From an uncultured Verrucomicrobiae bacterium (GTDB taxonomy: Bacteria; Verrucomicrobiota; Verrucomicrobiia; Limisphaerales; J093): a stretch of DNA of 54,129 nt. Positions 44,218-52,386 of this stretch are shown piece after piece. The stretch is taken from assembly GCA_937946835.1 (NCBI GenBank), contig CALFAV010000032.1, forward strand, positions 1-54,129, read 5' to 3'. The notes beneath the pieces are model-generated. The model made no database searches. It saw only the letters and a program-made list of their open reading frames with translations, and was not told where the DNA came from. The position numbers were made by a program, and so were the translations under genes. How positions within the stretch are numbered: position 1 is the first letter of the stretch; every line of letters starts with the position of its first letter.

Positions 44218-45084
44218 ATGAAGACGCCACGCACCGCTGCTATTCGCCGACACCGCGCCGGCTTCACCCTCATCGAATTGCTGGTGGTCATCGCCATCAT
44301 CGCCATCCTCGCGGGCATGTTGCTGCCGGCCTTGTCCCGGGCCAAGGCCAAGGCCACCGGCATCATGTGCATGGGCAACACCAAGCAGCTCATGCTCGCC
44401 TGGCAGATGTACGTGGACGACAACCGGGGCAAACTGCCTTTCGCCTACGCCCAGGAAGGCAATCCCAATCACCCCAACTACAAGTACGCCTGGGTTCACG
44501 GCCTGCTCGATTACAATCCCGGCAACCGGGACAACTGGGACGTGACCAACACGCTGGCCGCCGGCTGCATCTGGCCCTACACCGGGCCCTCCCCGGGCAT
44601 TTACAAGTGTCCGGCGGACAAAAGTCAGGTGCGCCGCGGCTCCAGCGGCCCGCTGGTCCCCCGTCTGCGCAGCCTTTCGATGAATTCCTGGATGGGCATG
44701 AACGAGGGCGTTCACACCTGGTTCGGCGGCCCGGAATTCCGCGCCTACCTGAACATTTCCGACCTGGTGGACCCCGGCCCGGCCATGACCTGGGTGTTGA
44801 TTGACGAGCATCCGGACAGCATCAACGACGGGTTCTTCGTCATTGACATGCGCGGCTACCCCAACCCCGCCCAGACCTCCCTGCCGGACACCCCGTCCAG
44901 CGCCCACAACAAGGCCTGCGGGCTCTCCTACGCCGACGGCCACTCCGAGATCAAAAAGTGGCGCGACCCCCGCACCGCCCCGCCGGTGACTTACCGCCCC
45001 GGCAATCCCGCGATGAACGCCAGCCAGCCCAACAACGTGGACGTGGTTTGGCTCTGGGAACGCACCACCCGCAGGATCCGCTGA
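44218..45084 (+). CDS. Type II secretion/type IV pilin-like prepilin (H-x9-DG group)
   Basis: 288 residues. Prepilin leader of about 15 residues ending RHRAG, cleavage before FTLIELLVVIAIIAILAGML, with the Glu5 of mature pilins. The globular part has CMGNTKQLMLAWQMYVDDN, IYKCPADKS, and the C-terminal CGLSYADGHSEIKKW that marks the large pseudopilin family of Planctomycetes, Verrucomicrobia and Lentisphaerae. Likely membrane-anchored and surface or periplasmic; these paralogs are numerous and their individual roles unknown. An in-frame ATG at 44185 would add 11 residues. Confidence 0.88.
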   Translation: MKTPRTAAIRRHRAGFTLIELLVVIAIIAILAGMLLPALSRAKAKATGIMCMGNTKQLMLAWQMYVDDNRGKLPFAYAQEGNPNHPNYKYAWVHGLLDYNPGNRDNWDVTNTLAAGCIWPYTGPSPGIYKCPADKSQVRRGSSGPLVPRLRSLSMNSWMGMNEGVHTWFGGPEFRAYLNISDLVDPGPAMTWVLIDEHPDSINDGFFVIDMRGYPNPAQTSLPDTPSSAHNKACGLSYADGHSEIKKWRDPRTAPPVTYRPGNPAMNASQPNNVDVVWLWERTTRRIR

Positions 45085-45151
45085 GCCCACGCCCGGCTTG
45101 CCGCCCCTTCCCGGCTGGTCATCTCCGCCCCAAAGGGGCAACTTGAGGGGC

Positions 45152-48100
45152 GTGCCGGCCCTGACCGCCCAGCAACAAGCCGCCGCCGCCGCCCGCGGCA
45201 ACGTGCTGGTCATGGCCGGCGCGGGCACCGGCAAGACCCGCACCCTGGTCGAGCGCTGCCTCCAACGCCTGCTGGACCCGCACGAACCGGCAGGCCTAGA
45301 CCAAGTCCTGGTCGTCACCTTCACCGAAGCCGCCGCCACCGAAACCCGCCAGCGCATCCGCGCCCGACTCGAGGAAGCCGCCGCCCAAAATCCCGCCGAC
45401 CCGCGCCCGGCCGAGGCCGTGGCCCTGGCCGACACCGCCCACATCGGCACGCTGCACAGCTTCTGCCTCGCCCTGATCCGCGAACATTTCCATGAACTGG
45501 ACCTCGACCCCCAACTGAGCGTGCTCGACCCCGCCCAGGCCGAACTCCTGGCCGCCCGCACGCTCGACGATCTGCTGCGCCGCCATTACGCCGGCGATAC
45601 CCCCGCCGACCTCGCGGTCCAGGAGCTGGTCCTGGCGCAGGGCGACGGCCGCGACGACGCCATCCGTGCCGCGGTGCGGCGTCTGCACGAATACACCCAG
45701 ACCCTGCCCGATCCCGCCGGCTGGTGGCGCGAGCAGCGCGCGCTCGTGGAACAAGCCGAGCCCGGGCACTGGCGGCGCGCCCTGCTCGAAGGCTTCGCCG
45801 AGTGGCGTCGGGACTGGCTGGAACGCCTGGCCGAACTGGCGCCCGAAAACCTCAAAGCCGCTGCGGCCCGGCGCCTGCTGGAAGCCGTCGGTGACGCCCC
45901 GGCGCGCGCGTCGGTCGCCACCGCCCTCCGCGATTTGTTGGCCTTGGACAACGACTGGCCGCCCGGCACCAAAACCAAGTGGCGCCCCCCGTTAAAAGCC
46001 CTGTTCGACGACGTCCGCTTCCTGGCCGACCTGGCCGAAATTCCTCCGGGCGGCGCCGATCCCCTTACCGAAGACTGGAACTGGGTGCGCCCGCACCTGC
46101 GCGCCCTGTTGGACCTGGCCGCCGAGTTTGGCGACGCCTTCACCGCCGCCAAACGCGAACTGGCCGCGGTGGACTTTCACGACCTCGAACAATTCGCCCT
46201 GCGGCTGCTCTGGGACCCCGCCCGGGACGCGCCGACCGAGCTGGCCCGCCAGTGGCGCGCGCGCTTCGCCCACGTGTTGGTGGACGAGTACCAGGACATC
46301 AACGCCGCCCAGGACACGATCCTGCGTGCGCTCAGCCGGGACGGCGCCGGGGCCAACCGGTTCCTGGTGGGCGACGTCAAACAAAGCATCTACCGCTTTC
46401 GCCTGGCCAACCCGCACATCTTCCAACACTACGCGGCCACCTGGCGCGGCGGCCCCGAGGGCCTCACGGTGCCGCTGAACGAAAACTTCCGCAGCCGGCC
46501 CGCCCTGCTCGAGTTCGTCAACGCCCTGTTCGCTCCGCTCATGCGCCGCGAGGTGGGCGGCGTGGACTACGACGCGGAGGCGCACCTGCATCCCGGCCGC
46601 ACGTTGCCCCCGCCCCCGGACCGGTCCGATCCCCCTGTGGAATTGTGGCTGCACCTGACCGGGACCGAATCGGACAGCGCGACCGAGGCAGACTCCGCCG
46701 ATGCCGAGGCGGAAAACGGGGACGATCGCTCGCAGGCCGAGCGCGAGGCCGCGGGGGTGGCCGCGCGACTCCGGGAGCTTCACGCCGCCCGCCTGCCCGT
46801 GTGGGACGAGGCCCGCAGGGACTGGCGCCCGGTGACGTGGGGCGACATGGTGATTTTGCTGCGCGCACCGCGCCTGCGGGCCGAAGTCTATGCCCGCGAG
46901 TTCGCCCGCGCGGGCGTGCCGCTGCTGGCGCGACGCTCCGGCTTGTACGACTCCCCGGAAGTGCGCGACCTCCTGGGCCTGCTCCAACTGCTGGACAACC
47001 CCCTTCAGGACATCCCGTTACTGGCCGTGCTGCGCTCGCCCCTGGTCGGGCTGAGCGCGGACGAGCTGGCGGTCATCCGCCTGGCCGCTCCGCGGGAGTC
47101 GTTCTGGACCGCGCTTCTCCGCTTCCAGGACCTGGCCGCCTCCGGCTCCGCGCCGGCCGACCCGGAACTGGCGGTGGCGCAAACCTCGGCCCGGCCCAAG
47201 GTGGACCGTTTTCTCCAACGCTACGCCCGCTGGCGGGACGCGGCCCGCCGCACACCCCTGTCCCAGTGCCTGGAGACCGTGCTTGACGACACCGGCTACG
47301 AGGAGGAACTGCGCTTGCAACCGCGCGGCGCGACCTGCGTGGCCAACGTACAGCGGCTGCTCACAATCCTGCGCGACTACGACCGTTGGTATCGCCAGGG
47401 ACTGCTGCGGTTCCTGGACCTGGTCCAGGCCCAGCAGGAGGCCGAATTCGACCCCGAGCCGGCCGCGCTCGATCACGCCGACGCGGTGCGCCTGATGAGC
47501 ATTCACCAGAGCAAGGGTCTGGAGTTCCCGGTGGTGGTCGTGGCCGATCTGGGCAAGCCGTTCAACCGGCGCGATTTTTCCGCCGGCCTGGTCCTCGATG
47601 AGCACCACGGCCTCGCGCCGCGGATCCGCCCACCCGGGCAACGCCAAAGCTATCCCAGCCTGCCGCACTGGCTGGCCGGCCGGCGCGGTCGGCGTGAGGC
47701 CCTGGGCGAGGAATTGCGCCTGTTGTACGTGGCGGTCACGCGCGCCCGGGACCATCTGCTACTGGTCGGGTCGGTCAGTGCCCGGAAGACCAAACAGTGG
47801 CCAGCCCCCACCGACGCCCGCTGGAGCACGGCCGCCCTCCTGGGCGCCCGTTGTCCCCTGGACTGGCTGGGACCGCTGATGCCGCGGCTGAGCGGCGCGG
47901 CCGACTGGCTGGCCCGGGAACAGGGCCGCGGCCGGCTCCTGGCCTGGCAGGTGGTGACCGACGCGGAAACGGGGGACGCGACGCCGACGGGTCCGGACGC
48001 CCGCGGGACAACCGCCTGGGACACGCACACCCTGGCCACACTGGAGGCCCGGCTGGCCTGGCAGTACCCGCACCGCGCGGCCACGCGCGAGCCGGCCAAG

Positions 48101-48769
48101 GCCTCCGTGTCCGCCCTGCGTCGCCGCGCGGCGGAAGCCGACGAGGAAGCGGTGCGGTGGTTTGAGAGCGCCGCCGCGCGGCGTGGTCGGCCTCCGGAGA
48201 CCGCCGGCGCTGCCACCTTGAGCGCGGTGGACCGGGGCGTGGCCCATCACCGGTTCCTGCAATTCGCGGCGTGGTGGGCGCTGGACCACCCGACCCAAGT
48301 GACGGCGGAAATCGAGCGCCTGGCCGCGGCCGGGCGTCTGACGCGCGCCGAGGCCGCCTGCCTGGACGTGGCGGCGCTGGCGGCACTGGCGGAGTCCGAG
48401 TTGGCCCGCGCGGTCCGGGCCGACGCGACCCACGTGCGCCGCGAGCTTGAATTCACCGCCCGTTTGCACCCGGCGGACTTTGCCGCGCTGGGGTTGCCCT
48501 GCGAACCGGGACTGGCGCCCGACGAGTTTGTGGTGGTGCAGGGCGTGGTGGACCTGGCGGTGATCGCCCCGGACCGGCTCTGGATCGCGGACTTCAAGAC
48601 GGACGCCATTACGCCGTCCGAGCTGGACGCCCGCGTCGCCACCTACGCCCCCCAACTGCGCCTGTACGCGCTGGCCCTGCATCGGGTCTTCACCCGACCG
48701 GTCACCGACGCCCGGCTGCATTTCCTGGCCCTCAACCGCACCGTGCCGGTGTCGCTGGCCGGACTTTGA
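45152..48769 (+). CDS. addA: AddA-type UvrD-like helicase with C-terminal PD-(D/E)xK nuclease domain
   Basis: 1205 residues from GTG 45152; a TTG at 45143 with AAGGGG upstream is an alternative. Superfamily 1A helicase: Walker A GAGTGKT at residues 23-29, VVTFTEAAATETRQRI, HIGTLHSFC, Walker B VDEYQDINAAQ near 377, GDVKQSIYRFR, NENFRSRP, MSIHQSKGLEFPVV and VAVTRARDHLLL near 862. The C-terminal nuclease domain has GVVDLAVIAPDRLWIADFKT near 1130-1150. AddA works with AddB to resect double-strand breaks and degrade foreign DNA. No AddB gene is in the window, although it usually lies directly upstream. Confidence 0.88.
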   Translation: MPALTAQQQAAAAARGNVLVMAGAGTGKTRTLVERCLQRLLDPHEPAGLDQVLVVTFTEAAATETRQRIRARLEEAAAQNPADPRPAEAVALADTAHIGTLHSFCLALIREHFHELDLDPQLSVLDPAQAELLAARTLDDLLRRHYAGDTPADLAVQELVLAQGDGRDDAIRAAVRRLHEYTQTLPDPAGWWREQRALVEQAEPGHWRRALLEGFAEWRRDWLERLAELAPENLKAAAARRLLEAVGDAPARASVATALRDLLALDNDWPPGTKTKWRPPLKALFDDVRFLADLAEIPPGGADPLTEDWNWVRPHLRALLDLAAEFGDAFTAAKRELAAVDFHDLEQFALRLLWDPARDAPTELARQWRARFAHVLVDEYQDINAAQDTILRALSRDGAGANRFLVGDVKQSIYRFRLANPHIFQHYAATWRGGPEGLTVPLNENFRSRPALLEFVNALFAPLMRREVGGVDYDAEAHLHPGRTLPPPPDRSDPPVELWLHLTGTESDSATEADSADAEAENGDDRSQAEREAAGVAARLRELHAARLPVWDEARRDWRPVTWGDMVILLRAPRLRAEVYAREFARAGVPLLARRSGLYDSPEVRDLLGLLQLLDNPLQDIPLLAVLRSPLVGLSADELAVIRLAAPRESFWTALLRFQDLAASGSAPADPELAVAQTSARPKVDRFLQRYARWRDAARRTPLSQCLETVLDDTGYEEELRLQPRGATCVANVQRLLTILRDYDRWYRQGLLRFLDLVQAQQEAEFDPEPAALDHADAVRLMSIHQSKGLEFPVVVVADLGKPFNRRDFSAGLVLDEHHGLAPRIRPPGQRQSYPSLPHWLAGRRGRREALGEELRLLYVAVTRARDHLLLVGSVSARKTKQWPAPTDARWSTAALLGARCPLDWLGPLMPRLSGAADWLAREQGRGRLLAWQVVTDAETGDATPTGPDARGTTAWDTHTLATLEARLAWQYPHRAATREPAKASVSALRRRAAEADEEAVRWFESAAARRGRPPETAGAATLSAVDRGVAHHRFLQFAAWWALDHPTQVTAEIERLAAAGRLTRAEAACLDVAALAALAESELARAVRADATHVRRELEFTARLHPADFAALGLPCEPGLAPDEFVVVQGVVDLAVIAPDRLWIADFKTDAITPSELDARVATYAPQLRLYALALHRVFTRPVTDARLHFLALNRTVPVSLAGL

Positions 48770-48788
48770 ACGCCGGCTGCCGCGGCGG

Positions 48789-49718
48789 TCATTCCCGGCC
48801 GGTCGGGCCGATGTACTCGCGGGCGATCACCACGTTGTCGAAGGACACGATGTTGGTCGGGTTCTTCGTCCAGCGGTCGGTGAGGTAGGCCTCGAGCGTG
48901 AGGGCGTTGGCCCACAAGGTGGGGGACCGGCGCCAGTTGAGGCCGCCCCAGTGCCCGAGCAGGCGGCCGTCAATCCAGAACGCCTGCTCGCCGTCGGGCC
49001 GCCCGGGGGTGTTGTGCTTGAGCATGAACTCGGCGCAAATCCAGCGGCCCTTGGGAATCACTTCCTGGGGCTCGGGCAGGAAGGAGTTGCCCCAGTACTT
49101 GCCGTCGGGCGCGGCGGCCATTTCGTGCCAGTAGCTGTAAAAGTTCCACTTGCCCGGCGCGGGCCAGCGCCCCCAGTTGCCCCAGGGTTCCAGCGCGGTG
49201 GAGAACCGTTCATCGCCCGCCGGCTTGAGCCCCGCGCCGCCAAACCCGCTCCAGCGCTCACCGCCGCGCAGGCCGCGGTTGGCCCGCAACGTGACAAAGT
49301 GGTGCACGTAGTCGCACCCCGGATCGAACCGGACGTAAAAGCGCACAAACACCGGGTCCGCCGGCTCAAACCACTTGGTCAGGCCGTCGCCGGTGTTCTC
49401 GCCCAGCCGACCTTCCACCCGCAGGCAGTGTTGCCCGCACCGCGGATCGCCCGGCTCGACCAGACTTAAAAACCGGCCGCCGCCCGCCCCCCTTTCATCC
49501 CAGCGCGCGCCCGGGGCGCCGGCCTCGAAGTCGTCGGCGAAAATCACCGCCGGGTGGTTGGTGATCCCGGCATCCGCCTTGAAACGCGCGGCCAAACCGG
49601 GTCCCTGCGGCAGGCGACTTTGGGCCGCGAGGTTGGGATGACGCTCGGTCGCGCCCCGGGCGAGGATGGCCAGGACCAAACCGCTGCTCAGGGCGAGGGC
49701 GCGGTAGTGGGAGTTCAT
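48789..49718 (-). CDS. Secreted jelly-roll (lectin/polysaccharide-lyase-like) protein
   Basis: 309 residues with a signal peptide (ALALSSGLVLAILARGATE). FADDFEAGAPGARWDERG opens a concanavalin-A-like sandwich; later strands include KWFEPADPVFVRFYVRFD, WNFYSYWHEM, GRWICAEFMLKHN and FWIDGRLLGHWGGL. The order resembles heparin-lyase-I-like and LamG-like domains, but I see no catalytic signature that fixes an activity. Its ATG overlaps the stop of the LarA-like gene (ATGA), so an exported protein is translationally coupled to a cytoplasmic enzyme-like protein, an odd pair. Confidence 0.7.
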   Translation of the reverse strand: MNSHYRALALSSGLVLAILARGATERHPNLAAQSRLPQGPGLAARFKADAGITNHPAVIFADDFEAGAPGARWDERGAGGGRFLSLVEPGDPRCGQHCLRVEGRLGENTGDGLTKWFEPADPVFVRFYVRFDPGCDYVHHFVTLRANRGLRGGERWSGFGGAGLKPAGDERFSTALEPWGNWGRWPAPGKWNFYSYWHEMAAAPDGKYWGNSFLPEPQEVIPKGRWICAEFMLKHNTPGRPDGEQAFWIDGRLLGHWGGLNWRRSPTLWANALTLEAYLTDRWTKNPTNIVSFDNVVIAREYIGPTGRE

Positions 49719-51061
49719 AAACCGGGCGCCCGGGCCGCCGGCCCGGTCTCGCCAGGCTCGGCATCCGGATGGTCCAAGGGCGGGAGATTGCCCGCCGGGT
49801 CAAACTCCCACGGTGTGGCCGGGCCAAACAGTTCGAGGTCGGCGCGCCCGGCCAGTTCGGCGGCCAGGGCCTCGGAGACCTCCAGCCACTCAAGCGACAG
49901 CGTGTCGCGGATGCGCGCCACGCGCGCCCGCCCGGGCGCCGCGCCGGGCAGCGAGGCCAGCGCGGCGGCGAGGGCCTCGCGGTCGGAGTCGAAGCTGATC
50001 GGCACCTTGGCACCCTGCAAGGACAGGGCGGTGAGCGCGTTGGTGGCCGTCGCGCGGCGGTCCAGCGCCCGGAGCAGGCGGGTGGTGGTGAAATCGGCCA
50101 GGCCGATACCGATGGCGTTGCCGTGGCTTTCGGGGGTCAGCTCGCGCACGAAAAGCCGGTGCACCATCGGCCGGCGCGGGGCCACGTCGGGGGCCAGCGA
50201 GTAGCCGTGAATCATCCGGCCGATGACCGCCGGGTCCATGCCCGTGCCGCTGATGTTTTTGCCCATCCGGTCCACGATCAACACATCCACCTCCTCCACC
50301 GGAAGGCGCGGCATCAGGGCGCGGGCCTCGGCGCAGAGGGCCTCATCGCGCGTCAGGAAATCGGCCGGCGCGACCACTTCCCCGCGCGCCAGTCGGTGAC
50401 GTTGGTCCTCGACCACCGCCACGCCGGCCAACAACGGGACGCGGGGGAGCAACACCGCGGCGGCGGCGCGCAAGGCGGGTTCGTGGCCGACGACGGCCGC
50501 AGCGCGGTGAAAGGCCGCGGCGCCCGCAGCCTGGCCCAGCCCCACAACGAGCATTTTCACCAGCCCGCTGCCCAGTCGGCCGGAAAAATCGGTGTGCGGC
50601 TTGACCCGGTTGATTAGCACCACGGCGTCAGCGCGCAGGGCCGCGACGCTGCACGGGACCGATCGGCCATCGGCCGTGCGGCCGACCTCGGCCACCTCCA
50701 GGCCGGCCCGCACCGGCACGCCCAGGGCGGCTTCGGTGATGCCGTAGCCGGCCAGCAGGGCTTTCTGCCCTTCCGGCGTGGCGCCGCCGTGGCTGCCCAT
50801 GGCGGGGAGTATGAACGGGGCGGCACCGGCCGAACGCAGCACCGCCAGCGTGGCCCGGACCAGCTCGGGCAGTTGGGCAATCCCGCGACTGCCCACGGCC
50901 ACGGCCACGCGCGCCCCGGGGCGCAAATGGCCCGTCAGCGACCGCAACCCCGCTCCCACGGCGGCGGCCACATCCAGCAGTGGAGGCGGGGGAAACCGCT
51001 GCCGGACCCGGATCATCCGGGGCAGCTCGTGGGCGGCGGGCAAAGAGACCGACGCCATCAT
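49715..51061 (-). CDS. LarA-like (DUF2088) protein
   Basis: 448 residues, cytoplasmic. The LarA-like N-terminal domain (about 40-220) shows ARVAVAVGSRGIAQLPELVR, PFILPAMGSHGGATPEGQ with the conserved His, and VLINRVKPHTDFSGRLGSG. The C-terminal part has VDVLIVDRMGKNISGTGMDP, typical for this family. True LarA is a lactate racemase with a nickel-pincer cofactor made by LarB, LarC and LarE; none of these genes is here, and the family includes many uncharacterised racemase/epimerase relatives. First gene of its unit by a predicted promoter, coupled by ATGA to the lectin-fold gene. Confidence 0.78.
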   Translation of the reverse strand: MMASVSLPAAHELPRMIRVRQRFPPPPLLDVAAAVGAGLRSLTGHLRPGARVAVAVGSRGIAQLPELVRATLAVLRSAGAAPFILPAMGSHGGATPEGQKALLAGYGITEAALGVPVRAGLEVAEVGRTADGRSVPCSVAALRADAVVLINRVKPHTDFSGRLGSGLVKMLVVGLGQAAGAAAFHRAAAVVGHEPALRAAAAVLLPRVPLLAGVAVVEDQRHRLARGEVVAPADFLTRDEALCAEARALMPRLPVEEVDVLIVDRMGKNISGTGMDPAVIGRMIHGYSLAPDVAPRRPMVHRLFVRELTPESHGNAIGIGLADFTTTRLLRALDRRATATNALTALSLQGAKVPISFDSDREALAAALASLPGAAPGRARVARIRDTLSLEWLEVSEALAAELAGRADLELFGPATPWEFDPAGNLPPLDHPDAEPGETGPAARAPGL

Positions 51062-51069
51062 CGCCCGGC

Positions 51070-51099
51070 ATCATTCGCCCGCCGGCGGGAAATTGCCAA
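51070..51099 (-). promoter_or_regulatory. Predicted promoter of the LarA-like gene
   Basis: Minus strand: TTGGCA (51099-51094), 18 bases, AATGAT (51075-51070), 8 bases to ATG 51061. Confidence 0.4.
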
Positions 51100-51265
51100 G
51101 GGCGGAAACGCAGCCCGGGCGCCGCGGCACCCTACCGTCCAATGGAGGTCCTCGTTGGATGAAACCTCCCCCTGGTAGAGCCGCGCTGCGTTGCGGCCCC
51201 CAACCCGAAAACCGGAGTGCCGGCGCGGCGGCATCCTCCCGTTTACCCGGACAGGACCGTCACCT

Positions 51266-52354
51266 TCAGTACACCCCTTCGACGATCTGCTTCTCCATCG
51301 CTCCGAAGGGCCGCACGTCGCCCACGCCGTCCCAGGCGTAGGGTGGCCGGGGCGGGCGGCGGATGGCCTCGTCGCGCTCCAGAAAACGCGGCATGAAGAA
51401 CTCCCGCGTCATGGTGGTCAGCTCGACGCGGCCGAACTCGCCGTAGGGCACCAGTTCATCGGTCTTGTCGGGGCGAACCACGCGCAGCACCGCGCGCGGC
51501 TGGGGCGCGTAGTAGGTAAGGCTGAAGTTGTCCTCGGGCTGCAGGGGCACGCTGGCGGCCAGGCCCATGAGGGTGTTGCCGTAGGTGGGGTAAAAGCCGA
51601 TCCGGTTTTCGAGCAATTCCTCGACAAGGAAACGCACTTCCTGGGGCTTCATGGAGGTGCCGCCACAAAACACGCCCCGGATGCCGGCCTCCCAGAGGTT
51701 GATCTTCTCGGCCAGGGCCTCGAGGAGCTTGGGCGTGGTGAACAGGCCCGAAATTTTGCGATGGGTGAGCAGGGTCACCGCCTGATCCACCACGTGGGCC
51801 ATGTAGGCGCGGGCCTGGTCAAATTGTTTGGTCGCCAGGAGCTTCTTCACCCAGCGCGGGTCCAGGTCAATGAAGTAGCACGAGCTGCCACGCACGTTGG
51901 CCAGGTGCTCGATGGCCAGCCGCAACCGGCGCGGGCCGGTGGGGCCCATCATGAGCCAGGCGCCGCCGCGGGGAAAATGCTCGTCCGAGAGCTTCTCGCT
52001 GAACTCGGAGTAATCCACCTTGTAGTCCTCCCAGCCGATGCGCTGCTTGGGCATGCCGGTGGTGCCGCCGGTCTCGAAGATGTTGTAGGGGCGGCCGCGG
52101 TAGGCCGCCGGCACCCACACCTCGGGCTGGAGGTCGCGCAGCCATTCGTCCTGAAAGTGGGGGAAGCGCGCCAGCAGGTCGTCGAAGCCGCGCACCTCGC
52201 GCCGCGGGTCCCAGCCGGCCCGCCGGGCCCAGTCGAGCCAGAACGGGCAGCCGGTTTCGGGGCTGAAGTGCCAGGCGATGATCTCGCGCACGTGCGCATC
52301 GAGCTGCGCACGGGCTTCCCGGATGGTTTCAGGGCTGACGGTGGGGATGGACAT
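51266..52354 (-). CDS. PaaK-like adenylate-forming enzyme, short at the C-terminus
   Basis: 362 residues. Adenylation (ANL) core: the ATP loop is ETGGTTGMPKQ at residues 93-103; later GVFCGGTSMKP and GFYPTYGNTLMGLAA match the adenine-binding and Tyr-Gly-x-Thr-type motifs, and AWDGVGDVRPF the conserved Gly-Asp. Closest in style to phenylacetate-CoA ligase relatives. The protein ends about 12 residues after the Gly-Asp, so the mobile C-terminal subdomain with the catalytic Lys of usual ANL enzymes (about 100 residues) is missing. It may adenylate only, or act with another protein. Lies 32 bases after the transporter gene, presumably in the same operon. Confidence 0.78.
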   Translation of the reverse strand: MSIPTVSPETIREARAQLDAHVREIIAWHFSPETGCPFWLDWARRAGWDPRREVRGFDDLLARFPHFQDEWLRDLQPEVWVPAAYRGRPYNIFETGGTTGMPKQRIGWEDYKVDYSEFSEKLSDEHFPRGGAWLMMGPTGPRRLRLAIEHLANVRGSSCYFIDLDPRWVKKLLATKQFDQARAYMAHVVDQAVTLLTHRKISGLFTTPKLLEALAEKINLWEAGIRGVFCGGTSMKPQEVRFLVEELLENRIGFYPTYGNTLMGLAASVPLQPEDNFSLTYYAPQPRAVLRVVRPDKTDELVPYGEFGRVELTTMTREFFMPRFLERDEAIRRPPRPPYAWDGVGDVRPFGAMEKQIVEGVY

Positions 52355-52386
52355 GGTTGGCGTGGGAATTTCCTGGGACCACAGTT

